Shown: piece after piece, positions 53,566 through 62,255 of the stretch | How positions within the stretch are numbered: the first letter of the stretch is position 1 | Layout: each line of letters opens with the position of its first letter | DNA from: an uncultured Bacteroidia bacterium | GTDB lineage: Bacteria > Bacteroidota > Bacteroidia > Bacteroidales > UBA932 | DNA: 64,000 bases | NCBI GenBank assembly: GCA_902762655.1 | Contig: CACWOZ010000002.1 | Coordinates: forward strand, 158,743 to 222,742 | Direction: 5' to 3' | The notes under the pieces: generated by a model | What the model saw: the letters and a program-made list of their open reading frames with translations, nothing else | Databases searched by the model: none | What the model was told of the DNA's origin: nothing | Made by a program: the position numbers and the translations under genes

Positions 53566-54858
53566 ATGAAAAAGATATATGTTTCAATAATGGCAGCGGC
53601 TTTGTTCGCCATGACCTCCTGTGATGATTCCGACCGCTTCGGAAGGGTGGACCAGATTCCTGATCTCCCGGCTCCCAGCCCTGTCGAGATTGTGGATGTA
53701 CGTCCTACCAGCGGCGGTGCTGTCATAAAGGTCAGCATCCCCGACGATGACCTTATCAAGGGAGTCGTCGCCAGATATGAACGTAATGGCGAAGAAGTCA
53801 AGGCTAAGGTTTCACGTTATGTCGACACTCTGGTCGTCGAGGGCTTCTCCGATACAGATGCCCATACAGTCCGTGTCGCTTCTTTCAATGTGAACGAAGT
53901 TCTTTCTGTCGATCGTCTCGTGTCCGTGACACCTCTGACTCCTGTGATAAGGACCGTAAAACCCACAATTTTCGAATCATTTGGTGGTGTCAAGGTAAGG
54001 ATTGAAGGCAATGAGTCCAAATCCAATCTCGCTGTATGCATTCTGCGCTGTGCGGATCTTGCCGACAGCAGCAAGGCTGTAAAAGACATCAAATGGGTAG
54101 AGGTAACCACTCTCTTTACCGAGAGCAATAACATCAACCTTGTGCGCCGTGGCATAGAGCCCGAGAAGGCTATTTTCGGCACATATATCCGTGACCGTTG
54201 GGGCAATATCTCCGACACGACCAAGATAGTATTGACTCCTCTTTTGGAAGAGAAGATCAATAAGAGTCTTTTCAAGAATGCGGCTCTCGCTGATGACAAT
54301 CATTTCGGTATGAGTCAGTATCCTATTGAGGCTCTGTGGGATGATTCCGGCCACAGTTCATCTCCTCACTTCTTTGCCAGCAACGACAGCAATTCCCCAA
54401 TTCCGGGATGGGTTACTATCAATCTTGGCCAGGTTGTTCAGATTTCCCGTATCCAGACTCTGCCTCGTATTGCTTATCCTCCCCTGTACGGCGGCGGGCA
54501 TCCCCGTCAGTTTGAATTCTGGGGGAGCATGGATCCTTCTGGTCAGGAAGGTGATAATGAACACGGATTCGACGATTCATGGTTCTGTCTTGGTAAATTT
54601 GAGCAGTTCAAACCTTCTGGGTATAATTCCGATGGAAGCGTAGGAACCCCTACTGTTGAAGATAATACATATTTCAACAACGGCAATGATTTTGAACTCA
54701 ATCCGGAGGAGTACCCCCATTGCTATGACGACGTGAGGTATTTAAGAATTGTTTTTGTCAGCACCTTCTCTACCTATGAACTTGGGGCGAAGGTCGGTCA
54801 GGTGCAGTTTGGCGAAGTGACTCCATGGGGTATTAATGAAGCATCCAGAAAAAAATGA
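53566..54858 (+). CDS. DUF4959/DUF5126/DUF5000 surface lipoprotein
   Basis: The product of about 430 residues has a lipoprotein signal (MKKIYVSIMAAALFAMTSC). The N-terminal part (VEIVDVRPTSGGAVIKVSIPDDDLIKG) is DUF4959-like, the middle (GGVKVRIEGNESKSNLAV) DUF5126-like and the C-terminal 190 residues DUF5000, a discoidin-type sandwich that often binds sugars. Such proteins commonly accompany SusC/SusD pairs for host-type glycans; binding is inferred. I chose the third in-frame start; TTG at 53542 and ATG at 53554 would lengthen the N-terminus without improving the signal peptide. Confidence 0.85.
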   Translation: MKKIYVSIMAAALFAMTSCDDSDRFGRVDQIPDLPAPSPVEIVDVRPTSGGAVIKVSIPDDDLIKGVVARYERNGEEVKAKVSRYVDTLVVEGFSDTDAHTVRVASFNVNEVLSVDRLVSVTPLTPVIRTVKPTIFESFGGVKVRIEGNESKSNLAVCILRCADLADSSKAVKDIKWVEVTTLFTESNNINLVRRGIEPEKAIFGTYIRDRWGNISDTTKIVLTPLLEEKINKSLFKNAALADDNHFGMSQYPIEALWDDSGHSSSPHFFASNDSNSPIPGWVTINLGQVVQISRIQTLPRIAYPPLYGGGHPRQFEFWGSMDPSGQEGDNEHGFDDSWFCLGKFEQFKPSGYNSDGSVGTPTVEDNTYFNNGNDFELNPEEYPHCYDDVRYLRIVFVSTFSTYELGAKVGQVQFGEVTPWGINEASRKK

Positions 54859-56066
54859 GCATTATGAAAAAAATATACTTCATATCGATTGCGATACTTG
54901 CTTCGCTAGTTGCGTGCACCACGCAGGACGACGTATATAAAGCTTATGTTGTCGAAGGCGGTCACATCTACCCCGCAAAAGCAGTCAATGTGCAGACTGT
55001 AGCAGGATATCAAAGGGTGTCGATTAAATGGGAAAAGCCCAAGGACCCTTCTGTCATTAATTCCAAATTGTTCTGGAACAGCCGGCGGGATTCCGTAGAG
55101 GTGGCTTACGATGCCGAAGGGAAGGCCAGTTATACCGTCACTGGCTTGGAAGACCGTTCGTATACTTTCTATATTGTGAATTACGACAAACATGGCAATA
55201 AGTCTCTTGACGTCGAGATTACAGCTAACCCTTATGGGGCAAACTGGCTTATTTCGCACTCCGAGAGGAATGTATCCGGACGTTATTACGAGGATGGTGA
55301 CAGTACCGTGCTGGTGTTCACCAAGGCAACCTACGAGATGGTTTCAACCCGCGTCGCGTACATGAATACTTCTGGAAAAGTAGTTGAATATCCTGAGCCT
55401 CTGCTTCCTGGGCAGGATACTATCGTACTCAAAGACGCAATGAAGGGCAAGAAGATTTATTTCAAGTCGACGTTCAAACCAGAAGGCGGCACCGATGAGG
55501 TTGAAAACACTAGCTGGTCGGCATCCTCGCAGGCGATCCTTCATAAGTTGGATGTTGATAAGTGGACTGTGACCGCTACGACCGGACAGGTACAGGGTAA
55601 TTTTGCTCCGGACAGGATTTTTGACGGACTCGTCGATAACGGTGCAGGCCGTTATATCAGCAGCAATGCTACCGGGCTCAGGGAGATTTTCCCTAAGATC
55701 CTGTCTATAGATACACACGCAGAAGCAGGCAAAGAGCCTACGATTATTAGTCTGGATTTCTATCAGCACCCTAACGATGGCTCTTACCGTTTCATCCGTG
55801 ATGTCGAGATTTATATGGGCAATACCGCTTATGACCCGGATTCAAAGAATGGCGCAGATGACTATGAAGGATTCATTCTCAAGCGCACTTTCTCTACCTC
55901 CTATGCAAGCCAGTCGGTTACTCTTCCCAGAAACAATAAGGGACGCTATCTTGCATTGGTTTTCCTGAATTCATTCAATAGGACTACGTACTTCATCGAT
56001 CTTTGGGAACTTGTTCCTTTCGGGTATATTGAAGGGGATTCAGACATCCCATATCCTGATTTTTAA
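54855..56066 (+). CDS. DUF4998 lipoprotein with C-terminal discoidin-like domain
   Basis: The 403-residue product has a lipoprotein signal (LASLVACTT) and the DUF4998 start (YVVEGGHIYPAKAVNVQTVAGYQRV) with a fibronectin-like first half. The second half, from WTVTATTGQVQGNFAPDRIFDG onward, looks like an F5/8 type C (discoidin) sandwich. It overlaps the DUF5000 gene by four bases (ATGA). Probably a surface glycan-binding protein working with SusC/SusD; no catalytic residues are evident. Confidence 0.85.
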   Translation: MSIMKKIYFISIAILASLVACTTQDDVYKAYVVEGGHIYPAKAVNVQTVAGYQRVSIKWEKPKDPSVINSKLFWNSRRDSVEVAYDAEGKASYTVTGLEDRSYTFYIVNYDKHGNKSLDVEITANPYGANWLISHSERNVSGRYYEDGDSTVLVFTKATYEMVSTRVAYMNTSGKVVEYPEPLLPGQDTIVLKDAMKGKKIYFKSTFKPEGGTDEVENTSWSASSQAILHKLDVDKWTVTATTGQVQGNFAPDRIFDGLVDNGAGRYISSNATGLREIFPKILSIDTHAEAGKEPTIISLDFYQHPNDGSYRFIRDVEIYMGNTAYDPDSKNGADDYEGFILKRTFSTSYASQSVTLPRNNKGRYLALVFLNSFNRTTYFIDLWELVPFGYIEGDSDIPYPDF

Positions 56067-56070
56067 ATAA

Positions 56071-58722
56071 ATGAAAATGAGATTCAATATCCTTTTTGCG
56101 GCAGCAGCGCTCTTTACGAGTGTCTGCTGCTCGCAGTATGATGACAGCGATATTCTCAATCGACTTAACGGACTTGAGAATAGTGTTGAGCAGTTGAAGA
56201 AAGATGTAGCCGCATTGCAGAGAGATGCAGCTCAGACCAACTCAGATATCTCTGCACTCCGGACACTGATCGAAAAAGTACAGCAGAGTCTGGACAGTCA
56301 GGAGCCACCGGTATCTGTGACTTCGGTCAAGTCTTTCACGGAGGAAGGTGTAACCGGCTGGGAAATCATCTTCAGCGATGGTGAGAGTATCAAGATTTAC
56401 AACGGTCGTGATTCCGTGGCCCCGGTCGTGGGAACCGTCAAGATTGACGGAGTGTTATATTGGACCATAGACGGCGAACCCGTGCTTGATCCGGCTACAG
56501 GAGAAAAGATACCAGTCACCGGTAAAGATGGTGAAAAAGGCGACAAAGGAGACAAGGGCGACCAGGGGAATACGGGCGCAACCGGAGGCAAAGGTGAAAA
56601 AGGCGATGCCGGTATCACGCCCAAACTGAAAGTCGAGGGCGGCTACTGGTATGTATCCTACGACAACGAAAAGACATGGATCAAACTCGGGTCTGCCACC
56701 GCTACTTCTAACGGGGTCATTTTCCGCAGCGTGCAGGTTATCGATGGCAATGTCGTTTTCACCCTTTCGGATGGAACGATGTATACACTTCCTTTTATCA
56801 GTGTGGAAAAACCTGTCAAGTTTGACGAAAACAACATCGTGCTTTCGCTGGGCGCCATCAGCGACACCCATATAGGGAACGGGTACGGCTCCGAAGAGAA
56901 ACTCACAAAGGCTCTCACCCAACTTAAAAACCGCGCAGCTGAAAAGGATGCCGACGGTCTGGATGCCGTGATGGTAGTGGGAGACCTTGTGAATAACGCT
57001 TCTAATAGCCAGATTTCAACATTTAAGACACGTTACGAAGGCGTTCTGGATCCCGTGAAAGTGCCGATGATTTACACAATCGGCAATCACGATATGAATC
57101 CCAAATACAGGTGGACGGCCCAGACTGTAGACCAGAACAAGACCTTCCACGAAATCCTGGGCGACAATTATTTCCTTACCGATCTCGATCAGGATATGCG
57201 CAAGCAGTTCGAGTGCCGCCACTGTGTGGTGGGTGATTATCATATTCTTTGTGTTACTCCTAACGGTACGAGCCCTATAGTCTACGATGCCAACACTATG
57301 ACCTGGCTCAACAAGGAACTCAAGGAAATCACCGACGAGAATCCCAACAAGTTTGTGATAGTGCTGACGCATCCTATGATATACAATACCGTTTATGGAA
57401 GCCTTCTGCAGGATACCTACACTGCGCTTGGAGACTATTGGGCAACCAAGGCTCTCAGCAGCATCCTTGTAGGATATCCCCAGGTGGTCACATTCGGCGG
57501 GCACCTGCACTTCCCCCTGAATGACCCCCGCAGTATCTGGCAGGGTGAATTCACTGCCCTTGGATGCGCATCTACCAGTTATATGGCAATCGAGAACTGT
57601 GGCTATGAGGATATGTCCAGTGCAACTGTAATGAAGGATGCCGGAGAGTATTCACAAGGACTTCTCGTCCAGTTCGACGCCAATGGATTCATGCGTCTTA
57701 CCAGGATGGATTTCTATCATGAAACAGTCATCGGACAGGCGTGGGAAGTGAACCCTCCTGCATCCGACAAATCACACCTTGACAAATACAACCATACAGC
57801 ACTCACGGCTTCCAATACGCCACCTACTCTTTCCACATTGAGTCTCGAAGACGGAGTTGTGAAATTCGCAGCAGGCAAAGACGATGAATTTGTACACCAC
57901 TATGTACTTACTGTAAGCAACGGCTCTTCCACAATCATTACGAAGAAGATTCTTGCAGATTTCTACCGTGCTCCTCAACCATCGCAGATGAAGGACAGTT
58001 ATTCTGTCACTATGGGGGCCCTGCCCGATGGTGATTATACTTTGAGGCTTGTGGCTTATGATTCTTGGGATGCTGCCAGCACCCCTCTTGTCAAGGAGGT
58101 GTCATATAAATCATCCGAAGTTGAAGACCTTGACAAGTACCTTGGCGCATACACCCTGGCCTGCAAGATATTCGAAGATGGCAAAACCACTGTCCAGTCT
58201 GGCACTGTGGACGTCACCATCTCCGCATCCGGAAAAAGTCCTGACAACGTGCTGATCAGTGGCTTGTATCAGAACGCTGTACTTCCGGGAAGGATAGCAA
58301 CCAATCCGTCTACAGGCAAAGTCCAGTTGGGACTTTGTTTTGATGGCACGAAAGGGCAGAAACTTACTGCACCGGTAACGCAGAGTGGAACAAGCTATGA
58401 TTATATTGCTTTCCTGCCAGGCCTTGGTACTCAATTCGTAAATGGTACCTATAATTTTATCCCATTCCCTATAACAGAATCCGAAAACTCTGTCACATGG
58501 TGGGGGAACGGTTCCTCCGACGGCAAAGTGTTCTCGTTCAATAATGCTGGTAAGCAGAGCCTCGTCAATGCTGGGACCAACTATTACATTATTGCAATCA
58601 GTTGTGTACTTTCCAAGACTGAAAACCTGTCTGCAGGCAATTTCGCCGCTAAATGGAACAAGGTTTATCAGGCTAATCCCGGGAATGACATCAACACAGG
58701 TATGACTTTCACAAAGAAATAA
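56071..58722 (+). CDS. Metallophosphoesterase lipoprotein with coiled coil and collagen-like linker
   Basis: The 883-residue product has a lipoprotein signal (SVCCS), a coiled coil with a DUF4988-type start (residues 24-75), ten collagen-like Gly-X-Y triplets (151-181, encoded at 56521-56613), and a calcineurin-like phosphoesterase domain with all metal motifs: ISDTHIG (Asp265, His267), GDLVNN, GNHDMN, LTHP and GGHLHFP. After a fibronectin-like stretch, residues 689-883 are homologous to the C-terminal domain of the Ig lipoprotein encoded at 31.6 kb. It is likely surface-exposed and may remove phosphate from glycoconjugates; the substrate is inference. Confidence 0.85.
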   Translation: MKMRFNILFAAAALFTSVCCSQYDDSDILNRLNGLENSVEQLKKDVAALQRDAAQTNSDISALRTLIEKVQQSLDSQEPPVSVTSVKSFTEEGVTGWEIIFSDGESIKIYNGRDSVAPVVGTVKIDGVLYWTIDGEPVLDPATGEKIPVTGKDGEKGDKGDKGDQGNTGATGGKGEKGDAGITPKLKVEGGYWYVSYDNEKTWIKLGSATATSNGVIFRSVQVIDGNVVFTLSDGTMYTLPFISVEKPVKFDENNIVLSLGAISDTHIGNGYGSEEKLTKALTQLKNRAAEKDADGLDAVMVVGDLVNNASNSQISTFKTRYEGVLDPVKVPMIYTIGNHDMNPKYRWTAQTVDQNKTFHEILGDNYFLTDLDQDMRKQFECRHCVVGDYHILCVTPNGTSPIVYDANTMTWLNKELKEITDENPNKFVIVLTHPMIYNTVYGSLLQDTYTALGDYWATKALSSILVGYPQVVTFGGHLHFPLNDPRSIWQGEFTALGCASTSYMAIENCGYEDMSSATVMKDAGEYSQGLLVQFDANGFMRLTRMDFYHETVIGQAWEVNPPASDKSHLDKYNHTALTASNTPPTLSTLSLEDGVVKFAAGKDDEFVHHYVLTVSNGSSTIITKKILADFYRAPQPSQMKDSYSVTMGALPDGDYTLRLVAYDSWDAASTPLVKEVSYKSSEVEDLDKYLGAYTLACKIFEDGKTTVQSGTVDVTISASGKSPDNVLISGLYQNAVLPGRIATNPSTGKVQLGLCFDGTKGQKLTAPVTQSGTSYDYIAFLPGLGTQFVNGTYNFIPFPITESENSVTWWGNGSSDGKVFSFNNAGKQSLVNAGTNYYIIAISCVLSKTENLSAGNFAAKWNKVYQANPGNDINTGMTFTKK

Positions 58723-58723
58723 T

Positions 58724-60064
58724 ATGTTATCAACACTTGTATCATTACTTATGGTTCCGGCTCTGCTTGCTGCGCCCACCGATTTGAAAGAGGGTATCCA
58801 GGGCTATCAGCCTGCACCCGAAACCGTTATCGCCAAGGAGCAGTTCCGCGACAACAAGTTCGGAGTGTTCATCCACTGGGGAGTTTACTCTATGCTCGCC
58901 CGCGGCGAGTGGGTTATGTATAACGAGAAAATCCCGTATGCGGAGTATTCCAAGCTGCCCGGCGGCTTCTTTCCTTCCCACTTTGATGCCCGCCTGTGGG
59001 TAAAGCAAATCAAGGCATCCGGCGCCAAGTATATAACGATCACCTCCCGCCACCATGACGGATTCTCTATGTTCGACACCAAGGCCTCGGACTACGACAT
59101 CATCGATGCCTCTCCTTTCAAGCGCGATGTGCTGAAAGAACTGGCCGATGCCTGCCACGAAGAAGGACTGACCCTCAATTTCTACTATTCTCTGCTCGAC
59201 TGGGGACGCGACGATTATCCTCGTGATCCCGCCATTGCGCACACCGACAAGGAGAAAGAGATGTATGCCAAGTACCTCGATTTCATGTGCGCGCAGATAA
59301 CGGAACTCCTTACCAATTATGGCCCCATCGGCTGCATCTGGTTCGACGGAGACTGGGCTAAGATAAAGAAGCCGGAACCCGGGCATGAGATGGTGATAGA
59401 TTTCGACTGGGGATATGAGAGGATATACAAGTTGATCCATTCCCTCCAGCCTTCCTGCCTGGTTGCAAACAACCATCACAGGATTCCGATACCCGGTGAG
59501 GACATCCAGTTGTTCGAACGTGACATTCCCGGTGAGAATAGTGCCGGTTACGGGCGTACCAGCCATGTCAGTACCGAACTGGCACTCGAAACCTGCAAGA
59601 CTCTCAACAAAAGTTGGGGATATGATATCAAGGACGAGAACTGGAAGAGCGTTCCCGAACTCATCCGCATCCTGCTTGCAACCTCCGGCCGAAATGCCAA
59701 CCTGCTTCTGAACGTAGGCCCCCAGCCAGACGGATGCATCCCCGAGGAAAGTGTCACCCGCCTTGCCGAGATGGGTAAATGGCTTGCCGCCAACGGCGAA
59801 TCTATCTTCGGGACCCGCGCAACGATGCTCAAACCTCAGAAGTGGGGAGTGCTTACCCACAAAGACAGCAAGATTTATCTTCATGTGATGGATCTTCCGG
59901 AAGACGGTGTAATCACCCTTCCCTTCACTCTTAAAGCCAAGAAGGTAAAAGACTTCGCTAACGGTGCTGCCCTCAAGTTCAAGAAAACGAAGAAGGACTT
60001 TACCGTAACTCTCCCTGAATGGGCGGACGCAAGCATTGACTATATCATTGAGATTAGTCTGTAG
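58724..60064 (+). CDS. GH29 alpha-L-fucosidase
   Basis: The 446-residue product has a short signal peptide (MLSTLVSLLMVPALLAA) and GH29 signatures: FGVFIHWGVYS, TITSRHHDGFSMFDT and the nucleophile Asp208 in CIWFDGDW, followed by NLLLNVGPQPDG. It is a retaining exo-enzyme that removes alpha-linked L-fucose. It starts one base after the metallophosphoesterase stop. The C-terminal sandwich is short. Fucose removal alongside GH92 mannosidases fits processing of fucosylated glycoproteins (inference). Confidence 0.95.
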   Translation: MLSTLVSLLMVPALLAAPTDLKEGIQGYQPAPETVIAKEQFRDNKFGVFIHWGVYSMLARGEWVMYNEKIPYAEYSKLPGGFFPSHFDARLWVKQIKASGAKYITITSRHHDGFSMFDTKASDYDIIDASPFKRDVLKELADACHEEGLTLNFYYSLLDWGRDDYPRDPAIAHTDKEKEMYAKYLDFMCAQITELLTNYGPIGCIWFDGDWAKIKKPEPGHEMVIDFDWGYERIYKLIHSLQPSCLVANNHHRIPIPGEDIQLFERDIPGENSAGYGRTSHVSTELALETCKTLNKSWGYDIKDENWKSVPELIRILLATSGRNANLLLNVGPQPDGCIPEESVTRLAEMGKWLAANGESIFGTRATMLKPQKWGVLTHKDSKIYLHVMDLPEDGVITLPFTLKAKKVKDFANGAALKFKKTKKDFTVTLPEWADASIDYIIEISL

Positions 60065-60065
60065 G

Positions 60066-62255
60066 ATGAAGAAAGTATTACTCAGTATAGCTGTAATGCT
60101 GGCTTCCGCATCAGTAAGCGGGGCGGCGACGACGTATCACAACGATCTTCGCGCACCGGCCTATCCTCTGGTGACTGTGGATCCGTACTTCTCCCTCTGG
60201 AGTTTTGCAGATGATGCGAATGCCGATATGACACGCCATTGGAGCGGCCGCAAGCAGCCTTTGCTTGCCGCAGTACGCGTGGATAAAGTGACCTATCGCT
60301 TGCTGGGTAATGAAACGCAGGTGCCGGACCCTATGTTCGGCATACATCCTCACAAGCAGCCGGAAGATCCTCTGTACATGAAGCAGGGGATGGTGGTGTT
60401 TGACAATGCAGCCGTACAGACCGGCGTGAACGTGCTTCCTACCAGCACTGTATACACATTCGAATGCGGTCCGGTGCTGGTGAAGATGAGTTTTGTCGCG
60501 CCTCTTTTGCTAGACGACCTCGAACTCCTTTCCAGACCTGTGAATTATGTGAGTTTCAGCGTCGAACCCATCGATAAGGGGATACACAGCGTAGAACTCT
60601 ATTTCGAGGCGTCTCCACGATTAGCAGTCGACCTGGATGTCGTTCCGGTGACTCTGGAAAAAGGCTCTGCAGACGGCGTGAATTATCTGAAAGTAGGAAC
60701 TGTCGACCAGAAAGTCCTCGAAAAGCGTGGCGACGATGTGCGCATCGACTGGGGCTATTTCTATATGGCTCCTGTTTCTGGAAAAGGAACACTCTCGATA
60801 GTAAATGCCGAACGTGCCCGGATGGGTTTCCTGTCTTCCGGCAAGCTTGATACCAAGACCTATGGCAAGAGCAATAATATTACTTCGTGCAATTTCGTGG
60901 ACCAGGATGTGGCTCTGGCCTGGTGTTTCGATTTCGGCAGGGTAAAGAAGGAGAAGGAAGAGGTTCTCATGCTGGCGTATGACGATATCTATTCCGTCAA
61001 GTTCCTCGGCAGGAATCTCCGCCCTTATTGGAACAGCGATGGTAAGAATACCATAACCAAGGAGATGCAGGAAGCGGCCAATGCCTGGCCTGCACTTGGT
61101 GACAGGCTGGCTGCATTCGATGCGGACCTTATCCGCGAAGCGAGTGAGTCCGGCGGCAAGGAGTATGCAGACCTCTGTGCAAGCGCATACAGGCAGGCTG
61201 TATCCGCCCATAAACTGGTGATGTCCGACAGGGGATCCCTGTATTTTATCTCAAAGGAGAATTTCTCGAACGGCTGTGCAGGTACGGTGGATGTAACCTA
61301 TCCGTCAATTCCTTTGTTCCTGAGGTATAACACAGAGATCGCGAAAGCCCTCGTAAACTTTATCTTCGATTATGCCGAAGGGCCAAAATGGAATAAGGTT
61401 TGGGCACCACACGATGTGGGTGTCTATCCTGATGCATACGGTCAGCACTATGGCAACTGGATGCCTCTCGAGGAAAGTGGAAACATGCTTCTCATAACTG
61501 CCGCTATCCTCAAGCAGTGCCCCGACGCGAGTTTCGCCCAGCAACACTGGGGCACTTTGACAAAGTGGGCTCTCTATGCCTTGCAGAACGGACAGGATCC
61601 TGAGAACCAGCTTTGCACCGATGACTTTGCCGGCAAACTGGCACATAATGTCAATCTTTCGGCAAAGTCCATTCTTGCGGTGGCTGCATACGCCAAAATG
61701 GCGCACACCCTTGGCAGGATCGACGAAGCCAAGGCGTTCCATGAGTTTGCTGCGAACATGGCCGCCTTGTGGAAGAAACGTGCTTTTGAAGATGATCATT
61801 ACCGCCTGACCTTCGACGGCGAAGGGACCTGGAGCCAGAAGTACAATCTCGTGTGGGACAAGGTGCTGGGACTCAATGTTTTCGGGGAGGAGGTTATTGC
61901 CTCTGAACTGGAATGGTATAAGAAGCATATCAATACCTACGGCCTGCCCCTCGACAGCCGCCGTCAGTATTCCAAGACCGACTGGCAACTATGGACCGGT
62001 ACCATGGCCGGAACCGTTGAAGGCTTCCGCGAGTTCCTGCTTCCTGTCTACAAGTTCTATAACGAGACTCCTGACCGTGTTCCTCTCGGTGACTGGGTAA
62101 ATACAGAAGAACCTACATTCAATGCTATGCAGGCTCGCAGTGTGGTCGGAGGCTTCTTCATGAAACTCTACGTCGATCATTCGAGCCAGTCTTTTTCGTT
62201 CAACGGCCAGTCATCCGTGCGGAACGGGCCGGCAGGGATACCGAAGTTGTTGTAG
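60066..62255 (+). CDS. Glutaminase-family protein (DUF4964/DUF5127/DUF4965/DUF1793)
   Basis: The 729-residue product has a signal peptide (MKKVLLSIAVMLASASVSGA) and resembles the fungal-type glutaminase A family common in Bacteroidetes: APAYPLVTVDPYFSLWS at the start, the (alpha/alpha)6 part with SPxFSNGCAGTVDVTYPS-like and CTDDFAGKLAHNVNLSAK, and QYSKTDWQLW. Whether these proteins are glutaminases or glycosidases is unsettled. The ATG at 60066 follows the GH29 stop by one base. Relatives end near GGFFMKLYVD; here about 20 more residues read antisense through the end of the esterase gene. Confidence 0.85.
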   Translation: MKKVLLSIAVMLASASVSGAATTYHNDLRAPAYPLVTVDPYFSLWSFADDANADMTRHWSGRKQPLLAAVRVDKVTYRLLGNETQVPDPMFGIHPHKQPEDPLYMKQGMVVFDNAAVQTGVNVLPTSTVYTFECGPVLVKMSFVAPLLLDDLELLSRPVNYVSFSVEPIDKGIHSVELYFEASPRLAVDLDVVPVTLEKGSADGVNYLKVGTVDQKVLEKRGDDVRIDWGYFYMAPVSGKGTLSIVNAERARMGFLSSGKLDTKTYGKSNNITSCNFVDQDVALAWCFDFGRVKKEKEEVLMLAYDDIYSVKFLGRNLRPYWNSDGKNTITKEMQEAANAWPALGDRLAAFDADLIREASESGGKEYADLCASAYRQAVSAHKLVMSDRGSLYFISKENFSNGCAGTVDVTYPSIPLFLRYNTEIAKALVNFIFDYAEGPKWNKVWAPHDVGVYPDAYGQHYGNWMPLEESGNMLLITAAILKQCPDASFAQQHWGTLTKWALYALQNGQDPENQLCTDDFAGKLAHNVNLSAKSILAVAAYAKMAHTLGRIDEAKAFHEFAANMAALWKKRAFEDDHYRLTFDGEGTWSQKYNLVWDKVLGLNVFGEEVIASELEWYKKHINTYGLPLDSRRQYSKTDWQLWTGTMAGTVEGFREFLLPVYKFYNETPDRVPLGDWVNTEEPTFNAMQARSVVGGFFMKLYVDHSSQSFSFNGQSSVRNGPAGIPKLL

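Noticed and set aside
56521..56613. Repetitive G-rich stretch that might be a tandem DNA repeat or a CRISPR-like array
   Set aside because: It is the coding sequence of ten collagen-like Gly-X-Y triplets in frame; there are no conserved repeats with unique spacers.
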